Origin: JBJSXJ01 sp044235425
Lineage (GTDB): Bacteria; Planctomycetota; Planctomycetia; Pirellulales; Pirellulaceae
Reading direction: 5' to 3'
Length of the DNA: 64,000 nt
Assembly (NCBI GenBank): GCA_044235425.1
Contig: JBIIHW010000010.1
Location: 71,466 to 135,465 of the forward strand
Each line of letters starts with the position of its first letter. The stretch's first letter is position 1. The position numbers were made by a program, and so were the translations under genes. Below, one piece after another: positions 9,525 through 19,411 of the stretch. Below the pieces are notes generated by a model that had not been told where the DNA came from, did not search any database, and saw nothing but the letters and a program-made list of their open reading frames with translations.

Positions 9525-11030
9525 ATGCAGAATGAGTTTTCAGGCCGATCTTGGCAGTCACCCACCGTGTCTCGACGCCACTTTTTTCATGACTGCGGCT
9601 ACGGAGTGGGTAAGATCGCGTTGGCTTCGCTCTTGGCAGGCACAACCCACGGATCAGCTCAACAAAATCTGCTTGCTGATGACTCCGCGACCTCAGGCAC
9701 AAATCGTGACGGGGCTGATACTGCGCGCCGGAATCCGTTGACTGCCAAACCGGGCCATTATCCCGGCAAGGCCAAGCACGTCATTCATCTCTTCATGGCA
9801 GGTGCCCCGAGTCAGCTGGATCTGTTTGATAACAAACCCAAGTTGAAAGAATACGAGGGCAAACCGATTCCTCCCGAGGTTATTGGTGGACAGCGGTATG
9901 CGTTTATCCGCAGTGACGCTGCCGTCCTGGGACCGCGCTTTCGTTTTGCAAAACATGGACAGTCTGGAGCCGAAATCGCTGAGGTGCTGCCGCATCTGGC
10001 GAAAGTGGTCGACGAAATCTGCTTGATCAAGTCAACTCATACCAGCCAGTTCAATCACGCTCCAGCGCAGATTTTCCTCAACACCGGATTCGCTCAACCG
10101 GGACGTCCGAGTATCGGTTCCTGGGTGACCTATGGTCTGGGTGCCGAAACGAGCGACTTGCCAGCGTTCGTGGTAATGTCGACCGGTGCGGGGATCAGTG
10201 GTGGAGCGGCGAACTGGTCGAGCGGCTTTTTGCCGAGCGTCTACACTGGTGTACGACTGCGGAATCAAGGCGATCCGATTTTGAATGTATCGAATCCTCC
10301 GGGAGTTGATGCTCGATTGCAACGTGATTCGCTCGACCTCATCAGCGAACTTAATCGTCAACAACTTACCACCGAAAGTGATCCGGAGATTGCTACGCGA
10401 ATTCAAGCGTATGAGATGGCATTTCGTCTGCAGACTTCGGCACCCGACTTAATGAATCTCAAGAGCGAAGACGCGGCTACACTGAAACTGTACGGGTGCG
10501 ATCCGGACAAGCCCTCCTTCGCTCGTGCCTGCTTGCTCGCCCGGCGGATGATCGAGCGGGGTGTGCGTTACATCAACATTTATCATGAAGGCTGGGACGC
10601 TCATTCTGACGTGGCCGGAAATCTAAAGAACAATTGTGCCGCCACGGACCAGGCATCAGCTGCGCTGGTCATGGATCTCAAGCAACGTGGGCTGCTTGAT
10701 GAAACACTGGTGTTGTGGGGCGGTGAATTTGGTCGCACTCCGATGGTGGAAAACAACCCCGCACTTGGTCGCAGTCAGGGGCGTGATCATCACCCGCAAG
10801 CTTATACGGTGTGGATGGCAGGCGGTGGTATCAAAGCGGGCCTGACGATCGGTCAGACTGATGAACTAGGATTTAATGTTGTCGAGCAGCCCGTGCATGT
10901 GCATGACTTGCAGGCCACGATGCTGCATTGCTTGGGATTGGATCACGAGCGATTGACGTATCGTTACGCCGGACGCGATTTCCGACTGACTGATATCCAT
11001 GGTCGCGTGTTATCCGAAATACTGGCATAA
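9525..11030 (+). CDS. DUF1501 family Tat-exported protein
   Basis: The product has 501 residues. The N-terminus carries a twin-arginine signal (SRRHFF, then a hydrophobic run). The mature part matches the DUF1501 family, a sulfatase/alkaline-phosphatase-like group abundant in planctomycetes: HLFMAGAPSQLDLFD near the start, GGEFGRTPM and GRDHHPQAYTVWMAGGG in the second half, and LHCLGLDHERLTYRYAGRDFRLTD at the end in shorter pieces. Such proteins normally sit beside a DUF1549/DUF1553 cytochrome-type protein, but this one stands alone. GGAG lies about eight bases before the ATG. The biochemical activity of the family is not established. Confidence 0.9.
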   Translation: MQNEFSGRSWQSPTVSRRHFFHDCGYGVGKIALASLLAGTTHGSAQQNLLADDSATSGTNRDGADTARRNPLTAKPGHYPGKAKHVIHLFMAGAPSQLDLFDNKPKLKEYEGKPIPPEVIGGQRYAFIRSDAAVLGPRFRFAKHGQSGAEIAEVLPHLAKVVDEICLIKSTHTSQFNHAPAQIFLNTGFAQPGRPSIGSWVTYGLGAETSDLPAFVVMSTGAGISGGAANWSSGFLPSVYTGVRLRNQGDPILNVSNPPGVDARLQRDSLDLISELNRQQLTTESDPEIATRIQAYEMAFRLQTSAPDLMNLKSEDAATLKLYGCDPDKPSFARACLLARRMIERGVRYINIYHEGWDAHSDVAGNLKNNCAATDQASAALVMDLKQRGLLDETLVLWGGEFGRTPMVENNPALGRSQGRDHHPQAYTVWMAGGGIKAGLTIGQTDELGFNVVEQPVHVHDLQATMLHCLGLDHERLTYRYAGRDFRLTDIHGRVLSEILA

Positions 11031-11090
11031 CTCGTGCGATCGATTGTGCATCAACCACCGAAACTTGATTCGTTTCAGGAGTGAACCTGG

Positions 11091-12035
11091 ATGTCATCTT
11101 TGCCCCGCGTGGTCGCCGATGGACCTTTGGCTGACGCCGTCGAAACATTGCTCGTTGGCAAAGTGGAATTGCTACCGTGGAGTGTAACGGAGACAGGCAG
11201 TGACGCTGAGGTAGCTGCCATTTATACGTATGGGCATCCGCTGGTGGACGGCGCGGTGATGGATCGTTTGCCCGGAGTACGAGTGATCAGTAACTATGGA
11301 GTGGGCGTTGATCATATCTGTTTGCCGGATGCGGTTGCGCGGCAGATACCCGTCGGCAATACGCCGGGCATTTTGGATGGAGCGACAGCAGACATGGCGT
11401 TCACCCTGCTGCTCGCGGCTGCTCGACGTTTGGTGGAAAGCGACCACTACGCCCGCAGTGCCGCCTTCACTCGCTATGATCCCGGACTGATTCTGGGGCG
11501 CGAAGTACACAGTCAGACAATTGGCATTGTCGGAATGGGGCGCATCGGACGTCAGATCGCTCAGCGTGCCCGCGGTTTTGACATGCAAGTGCTTTATCAC
11601 AATCGTCGGCGTGATGAGGCAGCTGAAGAGAAATATGCAGCTCGTTATCAATCGTTGCCCGATCTTCTGGCGATGAGCGATTTTGTCGTACTGAGTGTCC
11701 CGTTGACGGGTGAGACTCGTGGATTGATTGGCCGCGAGCAACTGCGGCAGATGAAGTCCACCGCGATTCTGGTGAACGTAGCGCGAGGTCCCATCGTCGA
11801 TACGGCAGCCATCACGGAAGCACTCGAAGGACGCTGGATTTTTGCCGCCGGACTTGATGTCACTGATCCCGAACCGCTGCCACGCGATCATCGATTGCTG
11901 CAGCTGGATAATTTGGTCCTGGCCCCACATCTAGGCAGCGCAACCGTGGAAACCCGTCAGCGCATGGCGGAAATCTCCGTCCAAAATCTCCTGGCTGGAC
12001 TGGCTGGTCAGCCCTTGCCGCATCGAGTCGCCTGA
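11091..12035 (+). CDS. D-isomer-specific 2-hydroxyacid dehydrogenase
   Basis: This cytoplasmic NAD(P)-dependent enzyme has 314 residues. The Rossmann motif GMGRIG is at 148-153. The catalytic residues expected for the family are Arg232 in NVARGP, Glu261 in DPEPLP and His280 in APHLGSAT. The substrate-loop region SNYGVGVDHI (about 67-76) matches the glyoxylate/hydroxypyruvate reductase branch, so reduction of glyoxylate or hydroxypyruvate is the best guess; phosphoglycerate dehydrogenase is less likely because no regulatory ACT domain follows. An AGGAG site precedes the ATG by nine bases. It lies 60 bases after the DUF1501 gene and may share its transcript. Confidence 0.88.
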   Translation: MSSLPRVVADGPLADAVETLLVGKVELLPWSVTETGSDAEVAAIYTYGHPLVDGAVMDRLPGVRVISNYGVGVDHICLPDAVARQIPVGNTPGILDGATADMAFTLLLAAARRLVESDHYARSAAFTRYDPGLILGREVHSQTIGIVGMGRIGRQIAQRARGFDMQVLYHNRRRDEAAEEKYAARYQSLPDLLAMSDFVVLSVPLTGETRGLIGREQLRQMKSTAILVNVARGPIVDTAAITEALEGRWIFAAGLDVTDPEPLPRDHRLLQLDNLVLAPHLGSATVETRQRMAEISVQNLLAGLAGQPLPHRVA

Positions 12036-12146
12036 TTAAGGGTGGTGCATTCCGGCGGAATTCCCCCACCACCCCGCACCACTCCACTCGGCGACTGACT
12101 ATGCTATGGACGTCATTCACCGTTTCAATTCGCAGGGAGCGTTTCG

Positions 12147-14732
12147 ATGTTGCGTTGGCTAGAGCGAATCGTTGTTGTGGGCTCGCTGATTTTGAGCGTG
12201 GCATTTGCCGCGCAAACAAGCGCTCAAGCACCGGATCGACGCGGTCCATTCACCGCTGAACCTCGCTCCGTTCGCAGCCGTGATGTCGATCAGCGACACA
12301 CACGTTTGGAGCTGCGAGTCGATCTCGACAAACAGGAATTAAAGGGTCGAGCAATCCATCGATTAGCTATCTTTCGACCAACCGAGACCATCATGCTGGA
12401 TGCCGCCGAGATGGCAATTGAAAAAGTACGTATCCAAGCGACCATGCCAGCCGCTGAAAAAGAACTGAAGCACGAGCATCAAGGACACGGGCTTCGCATT
12501 ACACTCGACCGCGTCTATAAGCCCGGCGAGACACTTCAGCTAGCGATTGACTATCGTTTGCATCGCCCCGCTCATGGTGCTCATTTCGTGGTACCGGATC
12601 CAAGCGAACCCGATCAGCCTCGGATGATGTGGACTCAAGGCGAACCCGATGAAACTCGCTACTGGTATCCCTGCATCGATTCTCCCGCCGATCGCATCAC
12701 CAGTGAGACGGTCGTCACCGCAGCCAGCAAATACTTCGTGCTCTCCAACGGCGCACTGAAAAGTAAAACCGATCATGCTGACGGCACGCGCACCTGGCAC
12801 TGGGTACAAGAGAAGTCGCACGTACCGTACTTGATGTCCGTGGTGGTCGGCGAGTTTGAAGCCTATGAACAGTCTTGGGACGGAATTCCGATCGTGTCGT
12901 ACGTTCCCAAAGGAAGACTCGACCTCGCTCCCACGTCGTTTGAGAAGACTCCAAAGATGATGGAGTTCTTCTCTCGCAAAATTGGATATCGTTATCCTTG
13001 GCCAAAATACACGCAGATTTGTGTGGATGAATACGAATGGGGTGGCATGGAACATACTTCAGCCACCACGCTCAACCTGCGAACACTTCATGACAAGCGC
13101 GCTCATTTAGATGTTTCCAGCGATGGCTTGGTCGCTCATGAACTGGCACATCAGTGGTGGGGCGATGTGGTGACTTGTAAGGACTGGGGGGAGTTGTGGT
13201 TGAATGAGAGTTTCGCCACGTATTTTGCCACTCTTTGGACCGAGGAAGATACCGGCATCGAAGACGCTACCTGGGAACGACACGGGGAAGCGGAGGCGTA
13301 TTTGAATGAAGATCGCACCATCCGCCGTGCGATTGTGAACTATCGCTATAACGCACCTGTAAACATGTTCGACAGCCACTCGTATCCCAAGGGTGGCCGC
13401 GTTCTCCACATGCTGCGATTCGAGTTGGGCGATGAACTGTTCTGGAAGGCGCTGAATCGCTACATCGAAGTAAACCAGTTTCGAGCGGTCGAGACGGCAG
13501 ACCTGCGATCATCGATCGAGGAAGCAACTGGACAAGGGCTGAATTGGTTTTTCGATCAGTGGCTTTACCATGGTGGTCATCCTGATTTTCAGATCAGTTG
13601 GAGTTGGGATGAGACGACCAAAGTGGCCACGGTCACTGTCAAGCAAACCCAAAAGGTGGACAGCACGACGCCCCTCTTTCGTACCTCCGTCGAGATTGAA
13701 CTCGCGAATCAGCAGACCAGTGTGATGCGCCGCGTGACCGTATCGAAAGCAGAAGAGACCTTTCACTTCGCCTTGGAAAAACGGCCGACGCGAGTTTGTT
13801 TTGATCCACGTGATTGGGTTTTGAAAACGGTGAAATTTGAGAAGTCGAAAGAAGAATTAATCGATCAGCTCACCTATTCCGCCCATGTGATGAGCCGTTT
13901 TGAGGCGGCTAAGGCCTTGGCTGAGCAGCCGATCGAAAACGACGTTCGCGCGGCGCTCCTGAAAGCCGCTCGTACCGATGCTTTCTGGCCCGTGCGTCGT
14001 GAGGCGGTGAAGGCTCTGGGAAAATCGAATGGCGACGAGATTCGAGCTGCCTTGATCGCGTGCGCCAAGGGTGATGCCAAATCGTTTGTGCGACGCGAAG
14101 CATTGACGATTTTGGGTAATTTTCCCCATGAAGAAACCAAGGCTGCGTTGCGAGCGGTGATCAAGGCCGATCAGTCGTACTATGCCGTGGCTGAAGCACT
14201 ACGAGCGCTGGTCAAGATTGATCGTGATCAATGCGGCGCTGATCTGCTCGCCGCTCTTGAACTATCCAGTCACCATGAAGTGGTGCTGCGGGCCGCTTGT
14301 GATGGTTTAGTCGATACGAAATCAACGGAGGGAGCCAATCGATTGATCGCTCGTCTGGACGCCAGCGAAACAAAGAAGCTGACGCCCGAAGAGCGTGTAA
14401 TGATTTTGGGAACGCTGGCACGCTTGCGCCCCGACGACTCAAAGTATCTCACTCAACTGCGCGAGCAGCTGGACAACGAACGAAATTATGTTCGCCGAGC
14501 AGCCATCGACTTGCTTGTGCAAACCGCGAACCCTCAGGCCCTCGATTGGCTCGCTACTCGGCGCGGTCGAGAACAGAATCGAGGAGTACTACAAGCGATT
14601 GATCGCAGTATCGAAACGCTACGTGGCAAATCCAAAGACCTCGAATCGCTACGTAAGGAACTGCAGGAACTTAAACGTGCCAATCAGCAGCTGGAAGAGC
14701 GTCTCAAGCAACTGGAATCCAAGGGTGGCTAA
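12147..14732 (+). CDS. Secreted M1-family zinc aminopeptidase with HEAT repeats
   Basis: The product has 861 residues with a signal peptide ending near AQTSAQA. The M1 catalytic domain spans about 40-560. The zinc site is complete: His331 and His335 in HELAHQWWGD and Glu354 in LWLNE, with Glu332 as general base. The exopeptidase motif, usually GAMEN, reads GGMEH (299-303), so the terminal Asn is His. A C-terminal HEAT-repeat region (about 575-800) has repeated motifs such as VRREAVKALG and VRREALTILG. The last 35 residues form a charged coiled coil (LRKELQELKRANQQLEERL). It should cleave N-terminal residues from peptides outside the cytoplasm, with the HEAT part as a binding surface. It starts 111 bases after the dehydrogenase gene. 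Confidence 0.9.
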   Translation: MLRWLERIVVVGSLILSVAFAAQTSAQAPDRRGPFTAEPRSVRSRDVDQRHTRLELRVDLDKQELKGRAIHRLAIFRPTETIMLDAAEMAIEKVRIQATMPAAEKELKHEHQGHGLRITLDRVYKPGETLQLAIDYRLHRPAHGAHFVVPDPSEPDQPRMMWTQGEPDETRYWYPCIDSPADRITSETVVTAASKYFVLSNGALKSKTDHADGTRTWHWVQEKSHVPYLMSVVVGEFEAYEQSWDGIPIVSYVPKGRLDLAPTSFEKTPKMMEFFSRKIGYRYPWPKYTQICVDEYEWGGMEHTSATTLNLRTLHDKRAHLDVSSDGLVAHELAHQWWGDVVTCKDWGELWLNESFATYFATLWTEEDTGIEDATWERHGEAEAYLNEDRTIRRAIVNYRYNAPVNMFDSHSYPKGGRVLHMLRFELGDELFWKALNRYIEVNQFRAVETADLRSSIEEATGQGLNWFFDQWLYHGGHPDFQISWSWDETTKVATVTVKQTQKVDSTTPLFRTSVEIELANQQTSVMRRVTVSKAEETFHFALEKRPTRVCFDPRDWVLKTVKFEKSKEELIDQLTYSAHVMSRFEAAKALAEQPIENDVRAALLKAARTDAFWPVRREAVKALGKSNGDEIRAALIACAKGDAKSFVRREALTILGNFPHEETKAALRAVIKADQSYYAVAEALRALVKIDRDQCGADLLAALELSSHHEVVLRAACDGLVDTKSTEGANRLIARLDASETKKLTPEERVMILGTLARLRPDDSKYLTQLREQLDNERNYVRRAAIDLLVQTANPQALDWLATRRGREQNRGVLQAIDRSIETLRGKSKDLESLRKELQELKRANQQLEERLKQLESKGG

Positions 14733-14774
14733 TTAGGATTAGCCATCGATACCGACATTGCAGCCCGGTCAAAT

Positions 14775-17700
14775 TCAACGTGCTGCCCGTTGATCGACAT
14801 CGATGGGTTCGCTGCCGGTGTCAATCAGCATATAACCGGCCCAGAAAAATGGATGCTCGGGACGGATCGGTTCATCACCGGCGTTGAGTTTCATGCGCAG
14901 TTCAGCGGCTGGATCCAGTTCCGATTGCAATCGTAGCTGGACACTGCGTTGCCAAGCCTTGCTGGCAGTCGCATGCGGTAACTCCTGGACAAACTCCCGC
15001 ACCAAGTCGTAGCTCGACTGGCCGCCCACTCGCCAACGGCTGATGAGTGCCGTGCGCGTGCCGGATGCTAACAATCCGCAGGCCGAGAGAAACACCTCTT
15101 CACCATTCGCATTGGGTTTCTTAAGGCCGATTTCTGCCGCTGTGTGAAAACCAGGAAACACGACCTGAGAAGGTGCGCCCCAGGGTAGTGTCAGGTAGTT
15201 ACTGAGAGTGCCACCGGCAGTCTTGCGATCGATCTGCACGGGCGACCATTCAAACGGTGACTTGTCGGTATCCTCCATATCGTGATAGACCACCAGACGA
15301 TCGTAAAGACGACTGACGAGTGTCGATGCTGCTGGCAATTTGTTGGGGAGCCGGGTGACGTCCGGCACGACCTGCGCCAACTGCTCGACGGCTGCAATCG
15401 GTCCAGACAATTCCTCCCGGGGATGCAAGCGACCGGCGACGGCTGCGGTTTTGCTCGCACCATTGACCGGTCGACGATCGGGTAACGCCAAGCTCACCGT
15501 CGGCACATAGCGCACTCGCAATTGCTGCAGCAGGGGTAGTGCATCCTTCTCTTCGCCTGGAATCAACATCTCAAAAGGCAGATACCACAGCGGTCCATCC
15601 GGTACCACGACCAACTCGTCATACAAGTTCCACGTTTCTGGCTTGACTTGATTCGTAAGGGACGGCAGAACCTTGCGAGCCAGTGTCCGCCAGGAATCAT
15701 CGCGCAAATCTTTTCCCTCAAGTGGCTGACTACGATCGCGCAGTCCCGTTTTGCGCAGCAATTCCACCATGTCCGCTTTGAGCTTGGTGGGTGAGTCGAC
15801 TTTCCAGGTGGCAAACACATCTTTGGCAAGAGCGAATCCGTACAGATCTCGAGCGCCACTGAAATAAGACAGAATCAACATGCGTGGAGGAATTCGAGAC
15901 TGAAACTCCTTCACGTCGATACCGGGTGGAAACACCATCTCCGCCGGCTCGCGCTCCAGCGCGATGTCATGCAGGATCACTTCCTGACCAGCCGTGAGTT
16001 TGCCCCACTGATCATACTTGGCCTGCAGCAACTTGAGTTGATCCGCGTCATCACCCGCCAGCGGGTTTGCCGCCAGTGTGGTACGTATCTCCTGTGCCGC
16101 TCGCCCCAGCTCCTCATAGCGCGGATAACGAGCCAATAGATCTCGGCGCTGCAATACGGCTTTGTCGCCTAACACTTCCGGTGGCCCCGACATGATCCAG
16201 CGTAGTGCCAACGTTCGCCCGCCCAGTGGCTGGGACGAATAAAATGTTTGACGTCGAATGCGATCAGTAATCTGCAGTGCCCGCTCAGCTTCGCGACGTT
16301 GCATCACCACTTCAAACCAATTCTCCATGGCTGGTCGCCGGTGTTGCAGCGAGATGGCCATCGCTTCAAAGGGCTCAATCAGCCAGTCCTTGTTGGTCGG
16401 CTCGCGCAGTAAATCGGTAAACAGCAGATCCGCCGAGCGTTCCGTCACCGTTCCACTGCCGTAGAAGTTGTTAGCCAAGTTGATTTGGAAGAGCCAGCGG
16501 GAGGACGTGTTCATGTAGGTGGCCGCAATTCCTAGTGCCGTTTGACCCGCCGCTAGATTTCCCGACTGAAAATTCGCTTTGGCGAACTCGTACTGAAAGC
16601 GGGCACCAATCGCGCCACCGAGCATGTCATGACGCCCTAAAGCGCGCCGCGCTTCCGCTAAAAAATTCATCGCCTGTACCGTTTCACCAATGGCGGCGCA
16701 ATTGTCGCCCGCCAGCACACACAACGACGACTCAAGCATGGGCGAGAGCCGCCGAGCCCACAGGATCGCCGGCTGCAATGGAGCAAAAAATGTCCGCTTG
16801 CCACTCGCCAAGTGCGCAATCACCGCTCCACGAAACCCTTCCTCCATCACGTCGTAATGAGCGAAGACGGACGCCGAATAGGTCGCTTCCATAAAATAGG
16901 TGAGCGCATTTTCATATTGACTGTTCGCCAGCGATAGCTTGCCAAGTTCGACCAGCGCCATCCCCGACAACTTGTGCTCAAAACGGCCACCCGCAGCCAG
17001 TGATTTTTGTAATTCGGAGACCGCTTGCTGCGGCTTCCCCGCACTCAGTAGCGCCATGCCCAGCTGTGCATCAATCCAGCATTGGCTCCAGTGGTTCGGT
17101 GGAGCGAGTCGTCGCGAGAGCGCATCAATTAAAAGATTGGTGAGCGGATCATGGGGGGCCGTCGGGCCCATCAACTCGCCGCGACGTCGAATCGCTATGG
17201 CGATGCACCGCGCTATCTCGGGCACTCGAACCCGATAAGCTTGGGCCTGAGCGATCAGCCCACCCTGGGCAACAGCTTGTGCGTTCTGAGCGTCGGACTT
17301 GCCCTGGATACTCTGCATGATCTCTGGGATATTCCCGATCACGACATTTCGCGCGCTGTTGCCCCATGTGATCGGTTGCCGCTGAAGGTTCACCGCAACA
17401 TCCAGACCCACCGGAAAATCCACTCGCAGCATCCAATCCGCATTTGCAAGAAACAATTTGATGGCGGCCGTGTGCTGATCGAGTGCCTGCACTAAATCAC
17501 CCATCTGATACGCACACTCGCCAATCATCGTGTGGTAGCAAACCGAATCGATCCAGCGGGCGTCTAGTATCCGGATGCCACTCTTGGAAGTCTCCTGAAA
17601 CATGCGTCTGGCAGCGGTGAAATCGCCCGCGGCAAAGGGAGCAAACCCAAGCAGATAATCATCCGGGGGCAAGGGATAATTGATCGTCGGTCCGGCTCCT

Positions 17701-17873
17701 AAAAGAGGCACACCCACTTTGCCCTGATTACCACCGTTACCCGGATTGCCTATCGGAGGCTTGGGACCTGGAGCGTTTTGAGCATGGGCGGAAAACGGGG
17801 TGAAAAGGGCGCCGAAGAGCGTAAGGGACAGAATCAGGACGGTCCCGCAGCAGTTGACAGTTCCACGTTTCAT
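14775..17873 (-). CDS. Exported TPR-CHAT protein
   Basis: The start is set at the ATG at 17873, seven bases after GAGGA; an in-frame TTG six codons earlier is less likely. The 1032-residue product begins with a signal peptide (LILSLTLFGALFTPFSAHA). A long helical region with tetratricopeptide-like units follows (about 60-600). The C-terminal third is a CHAT domain, the caspase-like cysteine peptidase fold: it keeps His910 in FPGFHTAAE and Cys932 in FLSACGLL, followed by ISRWRV and a final HPFFWAGYMLI. CHAT proteins are usually cytoplasmic peptidases acting in signalling or defence, so an exported version with an intact dyad is notable. It is divergent from the small lipoprotein gene at 18179. 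Confidence 0.88.
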   Translation of the reverse strand: MKRGTVNCCGTVLILSLTLFGALFTPFSAHAQNAPGPKPPIGNPGNGGNQGKVGVPLLGAGPTINYPLPPDDYLLGFAPFAAGDFTAARRMFQETSKSGIRILDARWIDSVCYHTMIGECAYQMGDLVQALDQHTAAIKLFLANADWMLRVDFPVGLDVAVNLQRQPITWGNSARNVVIGNIPEIMQSIQGKSDAQNAQAVAQGGLIAQAQAYRVRVPEIARCIAIAIRRRGELMGPTAPHDPLTNLLIDALSRRLAPPNHWSQCWIDAQLGMALLSAGKPQQAVSELQKSLAAGGRFEHKLSGMALVELGKLSLANSQYENALTYFMEATYSASVFAHYDVMEEGFRGAVIAHLASGKRTFFAPLQPAILWARRLSPMLESSLCVLAGDNCAAIGETVQAMNFLAEARRALGRHDMLGGAIGARFQYEFAKANFQSGNLAAGQTALGIAATYMNTSSRWLFQINLANNFYGSGTVTERSADLLFTDLLREPTNKDWLIEPFEAMAISLQHRRPAMENWFEVVMQRREAERALQITDRIRRQTFYSSQPLGGRTLALRWIMSGPPEVLGDKAVLQRRDLLARYPRYEELGRAAQEIRTTLAANPLAGDDADQLKLLQAKYDQWGKLTAGQEVILHDIALEREPAEMVFPPGIDVKEFQSRIPPRMLILSYFSGARDLYGFALAKDVFATWKVDSPTKLKADMVELLRKTGLRDRSQPLEGKDLRDDSWRTLARKVLPSLTNQVKPETWNLYDELVVVPDGPLWYLPFEMLIPGEEKDALPLLQQLRVRYVPTVSLALPDRRPVNGASKTAAVAGRLHPREELSGPIAAVEQLAQVVPDVTRLPNKLPAASTLVSRLYDRLVVYHDMEDTDKSPFEWSPVQIDRKTAGGTLSNYLTLPWGAPSQVVFPGFHTAAEIGLKKPNANGEEVFLSACGLLASGTRTALISRWRVGGQSSYDLVREFVQELPHATASKAWQRSVQLRLQSELDPAAELRMKLNAGDEPIRPEHPFFWAGYMLIDTGSEPIDVDQRAAR

Positions 17874-18004
17874 AACCCGTTCCTCAAGCAATTAATGCAG
17901 GAAAAAGCCGCCCAGTTCTCTGGGGAGGTTATCGGTTATTCGATGGATTCAGGTCGCAACAACGTTGCATAACCAAGCAAAAACGCACTCTCCAGGCACA
18001 CCTT

Positions 18005-18056
18005 CAACTTAGCAACTGTGCGGAATTTGACAAATAAATCGAATTGCTAAAGTTGG
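18005..18056. promoter_or_regulatory. Inverted repeat around a TTGACA hexamer (candidate operator/promoter)
   Basis: The arms caacttagcaa (18005-18015) and ttgctaaagttg (18045-18056) are complementary with one bulged base. Between them, TTGACA (18027-18032) is followed after 15 bases by TAAAGT (18048-18053), a possible but short-spaced promoter for the lipoprotein gene at 18179. It lies in the 305-base region between that gene and the divergent CHAT gene, where nothing else was recognised. An operator is an inference. Confidence 0.3.
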
Positions 18057-18178
18057 CCGGCTGGGAGGTCGATAACGGGTGTGAGGATTATTCAGCGGAA
18101 TCGCCGGTGGGGACGTTGACCGGTCAGTGAACGCTCTCAGATGAAGTACTGAACATACCGTTCTCGGAGGTTGGGAAG

Positions 18179-18418
18179 ATGAAGACCAAATCATCGACGA
18201 CTTGGATGCAAGCAGCTCTGTGCCTGGTGGGCTTGGCAGCCGCAGTAAGTGCGACCGGTTGCCAAGTATCGGTCGGCGGACAGACGCTTCCCAGCCCTTA
18301 CTACCACACCGACGACGTCCAATATTTCGCTCCGGGTCCAGAATTCAAACTGGCTCGCGAAGCAGCTGCTCTGAAGGCCTATCAGGCTGATCAAAAGCTG
18401 CAGGAAAACGACCGCTAA
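18179..18418 (+). CDS. Small lipoprotein
   Basis: The product has 79 residues. The N-terminal signal ends in a probable lipobox (VSATGC), which would make Cys28 the lipidated residue. The mature part is only about 50 residues and contains GGQTLPSPYY and a phrase reading DDVQYFAPGPEFKLAREAAA, ending in a charged helix. This looks like a conserved small envelope protein, but I cannot name a function. GGAGG lies seven bases before the ATG. The stop codon overlaps the end of the convergent gene at 18415 by four bases. Confidence 0.75.
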   Translation: MKTKSSTTWMQAALCLVGLAAAVSATGCQVSVGGQTLPSPYYHTDDVQYFAPGPEFKLAREAAALKAYQADQKLQENDR

Positions 18419-19125
18419 TTTTTCTTCTCGGACCAAACCGGACCAAATCCGGGTGGTTCCTTGGGATCGGGTGGCGGCGCTTTCTTGGTGCCCGCCACCA
18501 CACCCGCGACTGTCGCTTGCAGCTCCGCCGTCGTTCCTTTGAACGTCCGTCGCAAGTATGTTTCGCAGTGAGTGAAGGCCCAGCGCGTCTGATCGCCATC
18601 GGTGGTTCCTAAAATTTGGAACCATGTGCCGTTGGTAAACGCCAACCCCATCCACTCGTTCTTCTTCTGCTGACGAGCGAACACGATCACGGGTAGCTCG
18701 GGGCCAATTCGCTTCAGCAGTTCCGGCGTGTGCTTCTCTTTGTCACCCGTCAGGTTGATGGGCAGTCGAGTGAAAGCCGGCTTCCCCTTCAGCGACTCGC
18801 CGACGTCGAGCACCGCAGCCGGTCGGTCGGGATCAATTCGACTCACCTTCGTAAGAAATATGGCATCCGAATCTTTGATGAGTCCCTGCAAAGGCATGAG
18901 CACCTGAATGACAGCCCACAGCGGCTGCTGCGCCAGTCCGACCAGCAAGCTAACGACTAGTCCGACGAGCAATCTTGGAACCAGGTTCCGCCCTCGCGAA
19001 CGCCGCTCCCAAATCCAACTCCCAAAGCCGAGCCCAATCCTACGCCGCTCCAGAAGCGACGGACAAGTCGCAGAGTATGTGGGATTGCTTCGAACGCCAG
19101 GCGAAGAAAAAAATCGCGCGACCAT
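18415..19125 (-). CDS. Exported or membrane-anchored protein of unknown function
   Basis: The start is uncertain. The ATG at 19125 is chosen because the frame further upstream runs into an AT-rich ggatgaaggatgaa repeat that looks intergenic, but no good ribosome site precedes it and the true start may be further downstream. The 236-residue product has a basic region and one strong hydrophobic segment (LLVGLVVSLLVGLAQQPLWAVI, about 52-73), likely a signal or anchor, and then a mixed alpha/beta domain of about 130 residues containing FLTKVSRI and VIVFARQQKKNEWMG. The C-terminus is Pro-rich. No family is recognised. It converges on the small lipoprotein gene with a four-base overlap. Confidence 0.6.
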   Translation of the reverse strand: MVARFFSSPGVRSNPTYSATCPSLLERRRIGLGFGSWIWERRSRGRNLVPRLLVGLVVSLLVGLAQQPLWAVIQVLMPLQGLIKDSDAIFLTKVSRIDPDRPAAVLDVGESLKGKPAFTRLPINLTGDKEKHTPELLKRIGPELPVIVFARQQKKNEWMGLAFTNGTWFQILGTTDGDQTRWAFTHCETYLRRTFKGTTAELQATVAGVVAGTKKAPPPDPKEPPGFGPVWSEKKN

Positions 19126-19411
19126 GCGTGTGCCCAAGTGGTTGAAGGTTGAAGGATGAAGGATGAACAAGATAAAAGTCTTTTGAGGTTCCGACAGCCG
19201 CTCAAAACAGCACTCAAGCCGCAGCGCAAGATGCGGCGGATTATAACAGCAGTTTTACGAAGCGTCCCAGCGTACGGGAACACACAGCTCGGAGTGCCAG
19301 CAACAAACCAGCCCACGGTAATGCCGTGTGTAAGTAAGGCCAAATCTTGAAATGCAAGTGCAAAGGACCAGCCATGAGGCAAGTTGCGCACCAAAAACGA
19401 CCCGTGACGGC

